Origin: Cellulomonas sp. Leaf334
GTDB taxonomy: Bacteria > Actinomycetota > Actinomycetes > Actinomycetales > Cellulomonadaceae
DNA length: 64,000 nucleotides
Assembly (NCBI RefSeq): GCF_001424195.1
Contig: NZ_LMOO01000001.1
Location: 560,256 to 624,255, forward strand
Direction: 5' to 3'
The translations under genes and the position numbers were made by a program. The notes beneath the pieces were generated by a model, which ran no database searches, was not told where the DNA came from, and saw nothing but the letters and a program-made list of their open reading frames with translations. Shown here piece after piece: positions 47,744-58,338 of the stretch. How positions within the stretch are numbered: the first letter of the stretch is position 1; the number at the start of each line of letters is the position of its first letter.

Positions 47744-49075
47744 ATGATGTCCGCCGTGACCGACGCCCCGACCACCGCCGCCCCCGCACCGGCCTCCGGC
47801 CTGCGCCCCTGGCTGCGCGACCTCGGTGCCGTCGTGGCCCGGGGAGCACGGCTCTGGGTCCGCTCGTGGCCGCTGCTGCTGGTGATCGCGCTGCTCGCCG
47901 TGGCCGCGCGGCACGCCGCCGGATGGGCGGCCGTCAACGCCTCCACCGTGAACAACACGCTCGGATGGGCGGTGCTCGTGCTCGCGCCGTTGAGCATGGT
48001 CGCCGGCATCGTCGCCATGCTGCACGTGCTGCGCCGTGACCTGCCCGCGCTGGCCGCCATCGGTCGGGCGCGCGGCCCCGCGGACGCCGCGTCCGGGCAC
48101 GAGCGCGGCCTGGTCGACGTGCTCGCCTCGGTGTTCGTCCCGTTCCTCGCGCTGTACGCGTCGTACGGGCTGCTGGACGAGGACCGGTCGAGGTTCCTCA
48201 ACACGGCGGCGTTCCGGGAGTTCCGGGAGAACGGGTTCTCCCTGACCGGTGAGCGTCCCGACGGCGGGTTCGCTGAGCTCGCCACCGGGTGGAGCCTGAT
48301 CGCCCTCGTCGTGGTGGCGGTCGTGCTCCGCTGGCTGCTCGGCCGGTGGGAGGGGCGGAGCCACCGCCGTGCGCTCGCCTTCGCCGGTGCGTATGTCGAG
48401 GCGTTCTGGCTGCTGGCCGTGGCGGCGGTCGCGTCGGACCTCCTCGACGAGCTCTGGTCGTGGGTCGAGAGCCGGCGTGCCGTGTCGATCGTGCTGGACT
48501 GGTGGCTCACCGCGCTCGACGCGCTCGGCCCGGTCGCCGCGCCGGTCGACGCCGTCGTCGACGTGGTGGCCGGCGTGCTGGGCAACCTCGACGACCTCGT
48601 CGTCATCCCGCTCGCGTGGCTCACCGTGGGCGCGGTCGTCTACGGGCACAAGCTGGCGGCACCGGCGCCGCTGCGGCCGCGCGTTCGCCTGGCCGCGTGG
48701 CAGCGGGTGCCGGCCCCGGTGCGTCGCTGGACGACCGAGGCCGCCGCACCCGTCGTCGGCGACGTCCGGGGCCGCTTCACCGCACTCACCGACGGGCTGC
48801 GCCGTCTCGCGGTCGCCGGACTCGGGCCCATGCTGGTGTTCGCGCTCGCGTTCCTCGCCGCGACCCGCATCGAGGAAGGGATCCTCCTGCTCGGCCGGGC
48901 CGTCGTCGGTCCGCAGGCTCTCTTCACGTGGCTCGCGTTCGTGCCCATGGTGGCCTCCGTCGCGACCGCCGTCGGCCTGACGGTGACCATGGCGCTGCTC
49001 GCGGCCGGCGTGGACCGCATCCTCGCGGGCCAGGCGGCCGCCGCGACACCGGAGCCGGTCGGGACCGAGGTCTAG
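47744..49075 (+). CDS. Multi-pass membrane protein of unknown function
   Basis: 443 residues with about 7 predicted transmembrane helices: near 45-62, 75-95, 120-145, 180-205, 215-240, 285-305 and two at the C-terminal end (about 365-425). Loops are Arg-rich on what should be the cytoplasmic side. No catalytic motif or known transporter signature was recognised. The ATG at 47744 follows GAGGAGG at a rather long distance; ATG 47747 and GTG 47756 are alternatives. Its stop overlaps by 4 bp the stop of a convergent operon of three one-TM proteins, so a functional link is possible but unproven. Confidence 0.8.
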   Translation: MMSAVTDAPTTAAPAPASGLRPWLRDLGAVVARGARLWVRSWPLLLVIALLAVAARHAAGWAAVNASTVNNTLGWAVLVLAPLSMVAGIVAMLHVLRRDLPALAAIGRARGPADAASGHERGLVDVLASVFVPFLALYASYGLLDEDRSRFLNTAAFREFRENGFSLTGERPDGGFAELATGWSLIALVVVAVVLRWLLGRWEGRSHRRALAFAGAYVEAFWLLAVAAVASDLLDELWSWVESRRAVSIVLDWWLTALDALGPVAAPVDAVVDVVAGVLGNLDDLVVIPLAWLTVGAVVYGHKLAAPAPLRPRVRLAAWQRVPAPVRRWTTEAAAPVVGDVRGRFTALTDGLRRLAVAGLGPMLVFALAFLAATRIEEGILLLGRAVVGPQALFTWLAFVPMVASVATAVGLTVTMALLAAGVDRILAGQAAAATPEPVGTEV

Positions 49076-49722
49076 CCGGGCACCTCGAGCAGCAGGTACT
49101 GCGGCTTCTGCCACCACAGCACCACCTCGGTGACCTCGGTCCCCTCGGGGACGACGACCACCCGGGAGACGGACCACGTGTCCGGGCGGGGTGGTTCCTC
49201 GGGGTCGCTGAGCTTGTCGTCGAGTTCGCCCAACGACGCCCGCGGACCGGGGGTGTCCTCGGGGACGCACGGGATCACGGCCTGGAACGCACCCCAGGCG
49301 TTCGCCACGTAGTCGTACCGCGCGCCGTTCGCGTCGCGCACCGCGAGCACGCACCCAGAGATCACGCTGTCCGGGTCGGCGCTCAGGGTCAGGTCGACCT
49401 GCACCGCTCGGGTGCCGTCCGGCAGCTCCATCTCGTCGGGCAGGGTCGTCGCGTCACCGACCTCGTCGAGGCGCACCTGCACGTCGATCGGCAGGGTGCC
49501 GCCCACGCCGTCGTACACCCGCTGGTGGAAGTCGCCGGTCCCGCCGGCAGCGACCGTGGTCGGGCGACGCAGGTCCTGCTCCCACCACAGGGTGCGGACG
49601 CGGTCACCCGACGCGACCAGCGCGAGGGCGAGCGCGACGGGCAGGGCGACCAGGGCCCACCGGTTGCGGCGCCACCACCCGGCGGGCGCCTCCCGGGGCG
49701 ACGTGACGGTCGGGGTGCTCAC
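49072..49722 (-). CDS. Single-TM secreted-domain protein, third of three coupled genes
   Basis: 216 residues. A short cytoplasmic start with WWRRNRW leads to one transmembrane helix (about 22-40, ALVALPVALALALVASG), then an extracytoplasmic beta-rich domain with two Cys (ISGCVLAV and VIPCVPE) that may form a disulfide, and a C-terminal VVLWWQKPQYLLLEVPG. No named domain was recognised. The GTG overlaps the previous stop (GTGA). It shares size and topology with the two genes before it. Confidence 0.78.
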   Translation of the reverse strand: MSTPTVTSPREAPAGWWRRNRWALVALPVALALALVASGDRVRTLWWEQDLRRPTTVAAGGTGDFHQRVYDGVGGTLPIDVQVRLDEVGDATTLPDEMELPDGTRAVQVDLTLSADPDSVISGCVLAVRDANGARYDYVANAWGAFQAVIPCVPEDTPGPRASLGELDDKLSDPEEPPRPDTWSVSRVVVVPEGTEVTEVVLWWQKPQYLLLEVPG

Positions 49723-50360
49723 GGCTGCTCCGGCGGCTCGTCGGAGCGCGGGGGCACCGGCACGGGCGTGTCCTGCGCCGCCCACGCGTCCGCGTCGGCC
49801 TGCGTGAGGCCCAGGTCGATGTCGGCGAGGTCGTCGGCCCGCTGGTCCTCCTGGTTCAGCCCGATGCGCAGGTGCGCGCCCGGCAGGGCCTCGGGCGGGA
49901 CCTCGACGCTCACGGTGGCGTAGCGCGGCACACCGGGCTGCGCCGTCCCGGCCAGGAACGAAGAGCGTCCGCTCGTGAACACCGTGTAGGTGCGACCGTC
50001 GCCGCCGAGGAGCTCCGCGAAGGAGAGCAGGCGCGGCTGCCCGCTCGCCACGATGGTCAGGGGGACCGTGAGGAACACGCCGGGCGTGGAGAGCAGCGAC
50101 GAGGCGGCGGGGCTCACGACGGTCGAGCCGGTCGGTTCGCCGACCGTCAGCCGCGCGTAGCGGAGCTCGACCGTCTCACCGACGACCGTCGGCCGGACGA
50201 ACGGCGCCGACACGCGGTCGTCGACCGGGAAGGCGCTGACGACGACGTGGCCGACGGCCAGTGCAGCGAGCACGGCCGCAGCCGCGCCGACGGTCTGCCC
50301 GCGGGACCGGCGCACCCGGGTGGCGGGAACGACCGGTGCCGTGGGCTCGGGAACGCTCAC
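49719..50360 (-). CDS. Single-TM secreted-domain protein, second of three coupled genes
   Basis: 213 residues. The N-terminal cytoplasmic tail has an RVRRSRG patch, followed by one helix (about 25-43). The outer domain begins with a strand pattern (VELRYARLTVGEP) and includes GVFLTVPLTIVASGQ, resembling DUF4352-like immunoglobulin-type domains that also occur in the gene before it. The tail is acidic and Pro-rich. Start and stop both overlap neighbours by 4 bp. Function unknown; a complex with the two partner proteins is likely. Confidence 0.78.
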   Translation of the reverse strand: MSVPEPTAPVVPATRVRRSRGQTVGAAAAVLAALAVGHVVVSAFPVDDRVSAPFVRPTVVGETVELRYARLTVGEPTGSTVVSPAASSLLSTPGVFLTVPLTIVASGQPRLLSFAELLGGDGRTYTVFTSGRSSFLAGTAQPGVPRYATVSVEVPPEALPGAHLRIGLNQEDQRADDLADIDLGLTQADADAWAAQDTPVPVPPRSDEPPEQP

Positions 50361-51043
50361 GACTCGCCCTCCGCGTCCGCGTCCGAGCGGGCCTCGCGGA
50401 CGTCGAGCTCGCCCCGCAGGGTCGTCGTGGGCTCCCGCCAGCTGACGGTGTCGTCGAGGATGCCGGTGCCCCACGTCTGCCGCTGCACGAGCACGGTCGC
50501 GCTCGTCGGCGGCGCGACGGACCCGTCCTGCTCGAACAGGAACGCGGCCTCGTAGGTCAGACCCGGCTGCACGGGGCTGAGCGACGAGCCGTCCTCGAGG
50601 AGCGCGATCGAGCTGGCCGCCACACCCGGGGTCAGCGTCCCGGGCTTCTGCACGAGGCCGTCGACGTCGGTGAGCGTGAGTGCGTCGCCCAGGGTGTTCC
50701 CCAGGACACCCGCGTCGGTCGTGTTGCGCACGGTGGTGACGACCCCCACCCAGCGGTTGCCGTCCTCGGACAGGTACTGCCCCGGCAGCTCCGTGGTCCA
50801 CACGACGCGGTGCACGGTCAGCTCGAACGGCGCGACGTCGACGGGGGCGTCGACCACGAGCACCTCGGGGCCGTCCTGCGTCTGCTCGCGCAGACCGCCG
50901 AACGCCGCCGTGACCGCCAGGAGCACGACCGCACCGCCGATCCCGATGCGCCGCAGCGGCTGGTCGAGGGCGCGACGCGCGACCTTGCTGCCGCTCTGCC
51001 GCGCACGGGCGCGCAGGTCGGGCGGGGCGGCGGGTCCGGACAC
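50357..51043 (-). CDS. Single-TM secreted-domain protein, first of three coupled genes
   Basis: 228 residues. A basic N-terminal tail of about 33 residues precedes one transmembrane helix (about 34-51). The outer domain carries a DUF4352-like beta pattern: FELTVHRVVWT, NRWVGVVTTVRNTTD and LLEDGSSLSPVQPGLTYEAAFLFEQD. The GTG start is supported by a -10 box 7 nt upstream, which points to a leaderless transcript for the three-gene operon. It lies downstream of acnA in the same direction but behind a terminator. Confidence 0.8.
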   Translation of the reverse strand: MSGPAAPPDLRARARQSGSKVARRALDQPLRRIGIGGAVVLLAVTAAFGGLREQTQDGPEVLVVDAPVDVAPFELTVHRVVWTTELPGQYLSEDGNRWVGVVTTVRNTTDAGVLGNTLGDALTLTDVDGLVQKPGTLTPGVAASSIALLEDGSSLSPVQPGLTYEAAFLFEQDGSVAPPTSATVLVQRQTWGTGILDDTVSWREPTTTLRGELDVREARSDADAEGES

Positions 51044-51050
51044 GCGCCCG

Positions 51051-51056
51051 AGTGTA
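51051..51056 (-). promoter_or_regulatory. -10 box TACACT of the three-gene operon
   Basis: TACACT on the minus strand ends 7 nt before the GTG at 51043, the leaderless geometry found at other genes of the window. Confidence 0.55.
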
Positions 51057-51077
51057 AGGCCCGCGCAGCCACGGACG

Positions 51078-51117
51078 CCGCGAGCCCGGCCCGCGTGGAC
51101 GGGGACCGGGCTCGCGG
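51078..51117 (-). terminator. Hairpin terminator downstream of acnA
   Basis: CCGCGAGCCCGG (51078-51089) pairs perfectly with 51106-51117 over 12 bp, with a 16-nt loop, 14 bp after the acnA stop. It separates acnA from the three-gene operon. No U-tract. Confidence 0.75.
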
Positions 51118-51130
51118 TGACGCGGGTGTG

Positions 51131-53875
<2,745 letters not shown>

Positions 53876-53983
53876 GGGGGGCTCCTTCGCTGGCGAGTCT
53901 GCCGGTGGTGCTGCCGGGGATGGGTAGTCACCCGGACCGCTGGGCGGTGCGACCTCTCAGCCTAGGTGGCCGGGGTCGCGATT

Positions 53984-54001
53984 TATCTCGACATCAAGAT
54001 A
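53984..54001. promoter_or_regulatory. Inverted repeat upstream of acnA
   Basis: TATCTCGA-CA-TCAAGATA has 8-bp arms with one mismatch, in an AT-rich patch rare in this DNA. It lies 109 bp before the acnA start and next to the terminator of the gene behind. An operator for acnA is plausible; the regulator is not known. Confidence 0.45.
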
Positions 54002-54007
54002 CATGCT

Positions 54008-54065
54008 CGCGGGCCCCTGCGCACGCGAGTCCACGTCGGGCGTGGCGCGTGCGCAGGGGCCCGCG
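54008..54065 (-). terminator. 20-bp perfect hairpin terminator
   Basis: Arms 54008-54027 and 54046-54065 are perfect inverted repeats of 20 bp with an 18-nt loop, beginning 10 bp after the stop of the small gene at 54076. On the minus strand an AT-rich stretch follows. It is the longest perfect stem noticed in the window. Confidence 0.8.
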
Positions 54066-54075
54066 GGACCCGCGC

Positions 54076-54246
54076 TCAGCTCCGCGCGGCCTGCTCCGCG
54101 TCGACAGCGTCCTGCGCCTTGCGCTCCGCCTCGATCGCACGCTCGTGCGACCGCGGGTCGTACTCGGGCGTGCCCTGCTTGTGCAGCTCCTGGGTGACCA
54201 GCCGCTTGGCCTCCGCCAGCCGGCTGACCGCGTCCTTGTCGCTCAC
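54076..54246 (-). CDS. Small charged protein of 56 residues, unknown function
   Basis: A 57-codon frame with GTG start and TGA stop. GGGAGGAG lies 9 nt before the start, a TAGCGT -10 box 48 nt before that, and a strong terminator directly behind, so it has all parts of a single-gene unit. The product is highly charged and mostly helical (VSRLAEAKRLVTQELHKQ and RAIEAERKAQDAVDAEQAAR) with no Cys and no membrane segment. It may be a small coiled-coil or nucleic-acid-associated protein. No family was recognised. Confidence 0.8.
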   Translation of the reverse strand: MSDKDAVSRLAEAKRLVTQELHKQGTPEYDPRSHERAIEAERKAQDAVDAEQAARS

Positions 54247-54294
54247 GGTGTCGCTCCTCCCTGCCGGGCCGGGTCCGGTCCGGCGACGCGTTCC

Positions 54295-54300
54295 ACGCTA
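54295..54300 (-). promoter_or_regulatory. -10 box TAGCGT of the small gene at 54076
   Basis: TAGCGT on the minus strand fits TANNNT; transcription from about 54288 would give a 42-nt leader that includes GGGAGGAG. Confidence 0.5.
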
Positions 54301-54327
54301 GTCCGGCACCCCGGGCCCCGCACCCAG

Positions 54328-55596
54328 TCAGCGGGTCAGGACGGCCACGGCCTCGACGTGGTGCGTCATCGGGAAGAGGTCGTAGGCCTGCAGGTCCGCG
54401 AGGGCGTACCCGGCGTCGGCGAAGAGCGCGATGTCGCGGGCCAGCGCGGCCGGGTCGCACGCCACGTAGACCACGCGCTCGGGACGCAGCTCGGTGATCC
54501 CGGCGACGACCTTGCGGCCGGCACCTGTCCGCGGCGGGTCGAGCACGACGGCGTCCGCGTGCACCACGTCGGAGTCGGCGTCGACGCGCCCGGTGAGCAC
54601 CTGGGCGACGTCCCCGGCGTGCAGCTCGACGTTGCGACGGTCGTGGAGGTTACGACGGGCGTCCTTCACGGCTCGTGCGTCGCCCTCGACCGAGATCACC
54701 TCACCGCTCTCCCCCACGGCGTCGGACAGCGGCGCCGTGAACAGACCGGCACCGGAGTACAGGTCGAGGACCGCGGCCCCGTCGACGTCACCCAGGCCGG
54801 CCAGCACCGCGGCGACCAGCAGCTCGGGCGCCTCGCGGTGGACCTGCCAGAAGCCCGCACCTGCCACCCGGAAGTCGTACCCGACCGCACCGTGCCGCAC
54901 GTGCTCCTTGACCGCCGTGCGGGCGTTGGGCCGGCCGTCCATCCGTCCGCGGCCGATGTCGAACGGCGCACCGTCGACCAGGACGAGGGGTGCGTCGCCG
55001 CTCGACGGGGCGATCGCCTCGACCCGCGCGCCGCCGGACCAGCGACGGCCGAACAGGTCGAGCGCCGCGATCGCGTCGCCGGCCAGCGGCATGGAGTCCA
55101 GCAGGTGGATGTCGTGCGACCGGAAGCCGTGCATGCCTGCACGACCCTCGGCGTCCGTGACGAGGTCGATGCGCGTACGCCACCCCAGGCCACCGCGCTC
55201 GTCGTCACCGGGAGCCGCCTGCACGGGCACCTCCAGGTCGAGCTTGGCCAGACGACGCAGCTGCTCGGCGAGCACCGCCGTCTTCCACGCCCGCTGGCCC
55301 GCCAGGGACACGTGCGCGAGCTCCCCACCGCCCACGCCACCGGCGCCGGCCGCGGGCCACGCGGACTCGACCCGGTCGGGCGACGCCTCCAGCACCTCGA
55401 CCGCGTCGGCACGCCAGAACTTCGCGGTCTCCCCCGCGTCGGTCAGCCGCGCCCGGACGCGCTCGCCCGGGAGGGTGTGCCGGACGAAGATGACGCGGCC
55501 CTCGTGACGAGCCACGCAGTGCCCGCCGTGGGCCACGGGGCCGACCTCCAGCTCGACGAGCTGGGCCGTGCTGTCGGAAGACGTCTCAGTAGCCAC
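54328..55596 (-). CDS. TrmA/RumA-family RNA (uracil-5) methyltransferase
   Basis: 422 residues. An N-terminal TRAM domain (GPVAHGGHCVARHEGRVIFVRHTLPGE, about 15-70) is followed by the central domain and a SAM-binding fold with LDLYSGAGLFTAPL and DPPRTGAG, then YVACDPAAL with the catalytic Cys. It methylates U in tRNA or rRNA; the family cannot be split further here. None of the Cys residues before the SAM domain forms the Fe-S motif of RlmD. The GTG at 55596 overlaps the APC transporter stop by 11 bp. The pairing with this transporter is conserved, from memory, at Rv2689c-Rv2690c. Confidence 0.9.
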   Translation of the reverse strand: MATETSSDSTAQLVELEVGPVAHGGHCVARHEGRVIFVRHTLPGERVRARLTDAGETAKFWRADAVEVLEASPDRVESAWPAAGAGGVGGGELAHVSLAGQRAWKTAVLAEQLRRLAKLDLEVPVQAAPGDDERGGLGWRTRIDLVTDAEGRAGMHGFRSHDIHLLDSMPLAGDAIAALDLFGRRWSGGARVEAIAPSSGDAPLVLVDGAPFDIGRGRMDGRPNARTAVKEHVRHGAVGYDFRVAGAGFWQVHREAPELLVAAVLAGLGDVDGAAVLDLYSGAGLFTAPLSDAVGESGEVISVEGDARAVKDARRNLHDRRNVELHAGDVAQVLTGRVDADSDVVHADAVVLDPPRTGAGRKVVAGITELRPERVVYVACDPAALARDIALFADAGYALADLQAYDLFPMTHHVEAVAVLTR

Positions 55597-57589
55597 GCGG
55601 AACCGTACCCCGGACCGGCTCCTCCAGCCCCGTCTGCCCCTCGGAGGACGCCAGCTGCCACGGCACGGACGCGACGACGACACCCGGCGTGAACAGCAGC
55701 CGGCCCTTGAGCCGCAGCGCCGACTGGTTGTGCAGGAGCTGCTCCCACCAGTGCCCGACCACGTACTCGGGGATGTAGACCACGACCAGGTCGCGCGGGC
55801 TCTCGCGTCGGATCGAGCGCACGTAGGTGAGCACCGGACGGGTGATCTCCCGGAACGGCGAGTCGAGCACCCGCAGCGGCACCGGGATGTTCAGCGCCTC
55901 CCACTGCTCGCGGAGCACAACGACGTCCTCGGGGTCGACCCCGACGGTCAGCGCCTCCAGCAGCTGCGGGCGCGACGCGCGCGCATAGGCCAGCGCGCGC
56001 ATCGTCGGCCGGTGCAGGTGCGACACCAGCACGATCGCGTGCACGCGGCTGGGCAGCGCCCGGGCGGCCTCGGCGTCGGTGCCCAGCGCCAGCTCGGCGC
56101 GCACCAGGGCGTAGTGGCGGTGGATGGACTGCATGAGGACGTAGATGATCACCATCGCCAGGATCGCGATCCAGGCCCCGTGCGTGAACTTCGTGACGAG
56201 CACGACGACGAGCACCGTCGAGGTCATCGCCAGGCCGACCGAGTTGATGACCCGGGACCGCTTCATCCGCGTGCGCCTGGCCGGGTCCGGCTCTGTGCGC
56301 AGGTGCCGTGTCCAGTGCCGGACCATGCCCAGCTGGCTCACGGTGAACGAGACGAAGACGCCCACGATGTAGAGCTGGATCAGCCGGGTGACCTGCGCGT
56401 CGAACGCCCAGATGAGCGCGATCGCGACGAGCGCGAGGGTGACGATGCCGTTGGAGAACGCCAGCCGGTCGCCACGCGTGTGGAGCTGGCGGGGCAGGTA
56501 GCCGTCGCGCGCGAGGATCGAGCCGAGCACCGGGAACCCGTTGAAGGCGGTGTTGGCCGCGAGCACGAGGATGAGCCCGGTGACGATGGCCACGAGGACC
56601 GCGACGACCGGCACGCCCGAGAACACCGCGGACGACAGCTGGCTGATCACGGGGTGCTGCACGTAGCTCTCCCCCACCGGCACGCCGTTGTCCAGCAGCT
56701 GGGTCTGCGGGTCGTCGGCGAACACCACCCCGGTCGCCCGGGACAGCAGCAGGATCGACATGATCATCACGATCGAGAGGCCACCCAGCAGCGCCAGGGT
56801 CGTCGCCGCGTTCTTCGACTTCGGCTTCTTGAACGCCGGCACGCCGTTGCTGATCGCCTCGACACCCGTGAGGGCGGCACACCCGGACGCGAACGCCCGC
56901 AGGATCAGGAAGAACCCGGCGAGCCCGGTGAGGCCCTGGTCGAACGCGGCGTCCGGCGCCAGCTCGTAGCCCGAGCTCTCCGCCATCGTGAGGTTGCCCG
57001 TGAGCAGCTGGATCGAGCCGATGACGGCGATCGCACCGATGGCCAGCATGAACAGGTAGACCGGCAGCGCGAACAGGCTGCCCGACTCCTTCACCCCCCG
57101 CAGGTTGGCGACGGTCAGGAGCACGACGAGGCCGATCGCGAACGTCGCCTCGTGCCCGCGCAGCGCCGGGAACGCGGACGCGGCGTACTGGGCGCCCGAG
57201 GAGATCGACACGGCGACCGTCAGGACGTAGTCCACGAGCAGCGCGCTGGCCACGGTGACACCGGCGTTCTTGCCGAGGTTCGTCGTGGCGACCTCGTAGT
57301 CGCCGCCGCCGGACGGGTAGGCGTGGACGTTCTGCCGGTACGACGCGACGACGACGACCATCACCGCGACCACGGCGAGGCCGACCCACGGGGAGATGAC
57401 GAGCGCCGCCATCCCGGCGAGCGAGAGCGTCAGGAGGATCTCGTCGGGCGCGTACGCCACCGACGAGAGCGCGTCCGACGCGAACACCGGGAGCGCGATG
57501 CGCTTCGGCAGGAGCGTGTGACCGAGCCGGTCGCTGCGGACGGGACGTCCGAGCAACAGGCGTTTGGCGGCATCCGAGAGGTCCGACAC
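55586..57589 (-). CDS. APC-superfamily amino acid/polyamine transporter
   Basis: 667 residues. A conserved N-terminus (LPKRIALPVFASDALSSVAYAPDEIL) is followed by 12 or so transmembrane helices and a C-terminal cytoplasmic domain of about 170 residues with HLHRPTMRALAYARA and VVVYIPEYVVGHWWEQLLHNQ. The substrate is not known; members are annotated as amino-acid permeases, and the gene next to TrkA-type proteins may also hint at potassium. The GTG at 57589 is preferred to a TTG at 57598, because a TAGCAT -10 box ends 8 nt before the GTG and overlaps the TTG. Confidence 0.88.
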   Translation of the reverse strand: MSDLSDAAKRLLLGRPVRSDRLGHTLLPKRIALPVFASDALSSVAYAPDEILLTLSLAGMAALVISPWVGLAVVAVMVVVVASYRQNVHAYPSGGGDYEVATTNLGKNAGVTVASALLVDYVLTVAVSISSGAQYAASAFPALRGHEATFAIGLVVLLTVANLRGVKESGSLFALPVYLFMLAIGAIAVIGSIQLLTGNLTMAESSGYELAPDAAFDQGLTGLAGFFLILRAFASGCAALTGVEAISNGVPAFKKPKSKNAATTLALLGGLSIVMIMSILLLSRATGVVFADDPQTQLLDNGVPVGESYVQHPVISQLSSAVFSGVPVVAVLVAIVTGLILVLAANTAFNGFPVLGSILARDGYLPRQLHTRGDRLAFSNGIVTLALVAIALIWAFDAQVTRLIQLYIVGVFVSFTVSQLGMVRHWTRHLRTEPDPARRTRMKRSRVINSVGLAMTSTVLVVVLVTKFTHGAWIAILAMVIIYVLMQSIHRHYALVRAELALGTDAEAARALPSRVHAIVLVSHLHRPTMRALAYARASRPQLLEALTVGVDPEDVVVLREQWEALNIPVPLRVLDSPFREITRPVLTYVRSIRRESPRDLVVVYIPEYVVGHWWEQLLHNQSALRLKGRLLFTPGVVVASVPWQLASSEGQTGLEEPVRGTVPRGY

Positions 57590-57597
57590 GATCCGCA

Positions 57598-57603
57598 ATG
57601 CTA
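57598..57603 (-). promoter_or_regulatory. -10 box TAGCAT of the APC transporter gene
   Basis: TAGCAT on the minus strand ends 8 nt before the GTG at 57589, consistent with a leaderless message. Confidence 0.55.
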
Positions 57604-57658
57604 GGCCCGTGAACCGCCGCTTACACCACAGGCGCGACGCGCAGCGCGACGCACGGTA

Positions 57659-57664
57659 TAGCGT
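57659..57664 (+). promoter_or_regulatory. -10 box TAGCGT of the trkA pair
   Basis: TAGCGT ends 8 nt before the GTG at 57673. With the TAGCAT box on the other strand it forms a compact divergent, leaderless promoter region of 83 bp. Confidence 0.55.
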
Positions 57665-57672
57665 GCCGCACT

Positions 57673-58338
57673 GTGCACTTCGTGATCATGGGATGCGGCC
57701 GGGTCGGTGCGACGCTGGCGAAGAGCCTCGAGGACAACGGGCACTCGGTGTCCGTCATCGACCAGAACCCCGAGGCGTTCCGGCGGCTCGACCCCGAGTT
57801 CGGCGGGAACAAGGTCACCGGGCTCGGGTTCGACCGGGACACCCTCAGGCAGGCGGGGATCGAGGAGGCGTTCGCGTTCGCGGCCGTGTCCGACGGCGAC
57901 AACTCGAACATCCTCGCCGCCCGGGTGGTGCGCGAGACGTTCGGGATCGAGAACGTCGTCGCCCGGATCTACGACCCGCACCGCGCCGAGATCTACCAGC
58001 GGCTCGGCATCCCGACGGTCGCGACGGTCCGCTGGACCGCCCACCAGGTCCTGCGCCGGCTGCTCCCCATGGGCGCCACGGACGAGTACCGGGACGCCTC
58101 CGGCCAGATCCAGCTGTCCCAGGTCGACGTCCACCCGGGGTGGGTCGGCAAGCCGCTGCGCACCCTCGAGGACGCCGCCGGCGCCCGCATCGCGTACGTG
58201 ACCCGCTACGGCGACGGACTCCTGCCGACGTCGACCACCGTCCTGCAGGAGAACGACACCGTGCACGTGCTCATGCGGGCGGACACCTCCGCCCTGGTCG
58301 AACGCATCCTCACCAGTGCCCCGGCGGTGACCGCGTGA
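57673..58338 (+). CDS. TrkA-family potassium uptake regulator (CeoB-like)
   Basis: 221 residues: RCK-N Rossmann domain with GCGRVGATLA, acidic Asp after strand 2 (SVIDQNP) and the VVARIYDP segment, then a TrkA-C domain at about 135-215. It binds NAD(H) or nucleotides and gates a potassium transporter in the membrane. The start GTG has a -10 box 8 nt upstream. It overlaps the next, paralogous gene by GTGA; the pair matches CeoB/CeoC of mycobacteria. No Trk membrane subunit lies in the window. Confidence 0.93.
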   Translation: MHFVIMGCGRVGATLAKSLEDNGHSVSVIDQNPEAFRRLDPEFGGNKVTGLGFDRDTLRQAGIEEAFAFAAVSDGDNSNILAARVVRETFGIENVVARIYDPHRAEIYQRLGIPTVATVRWTAHQVLRRLLPMGATDEYRDASGQIQLSQVDVHPGWVGKPLRTLEDAAGARIAYVTRYGDGLLPTSTTVLQENDTVHVLMRADTSALVERILTSAPAVTA

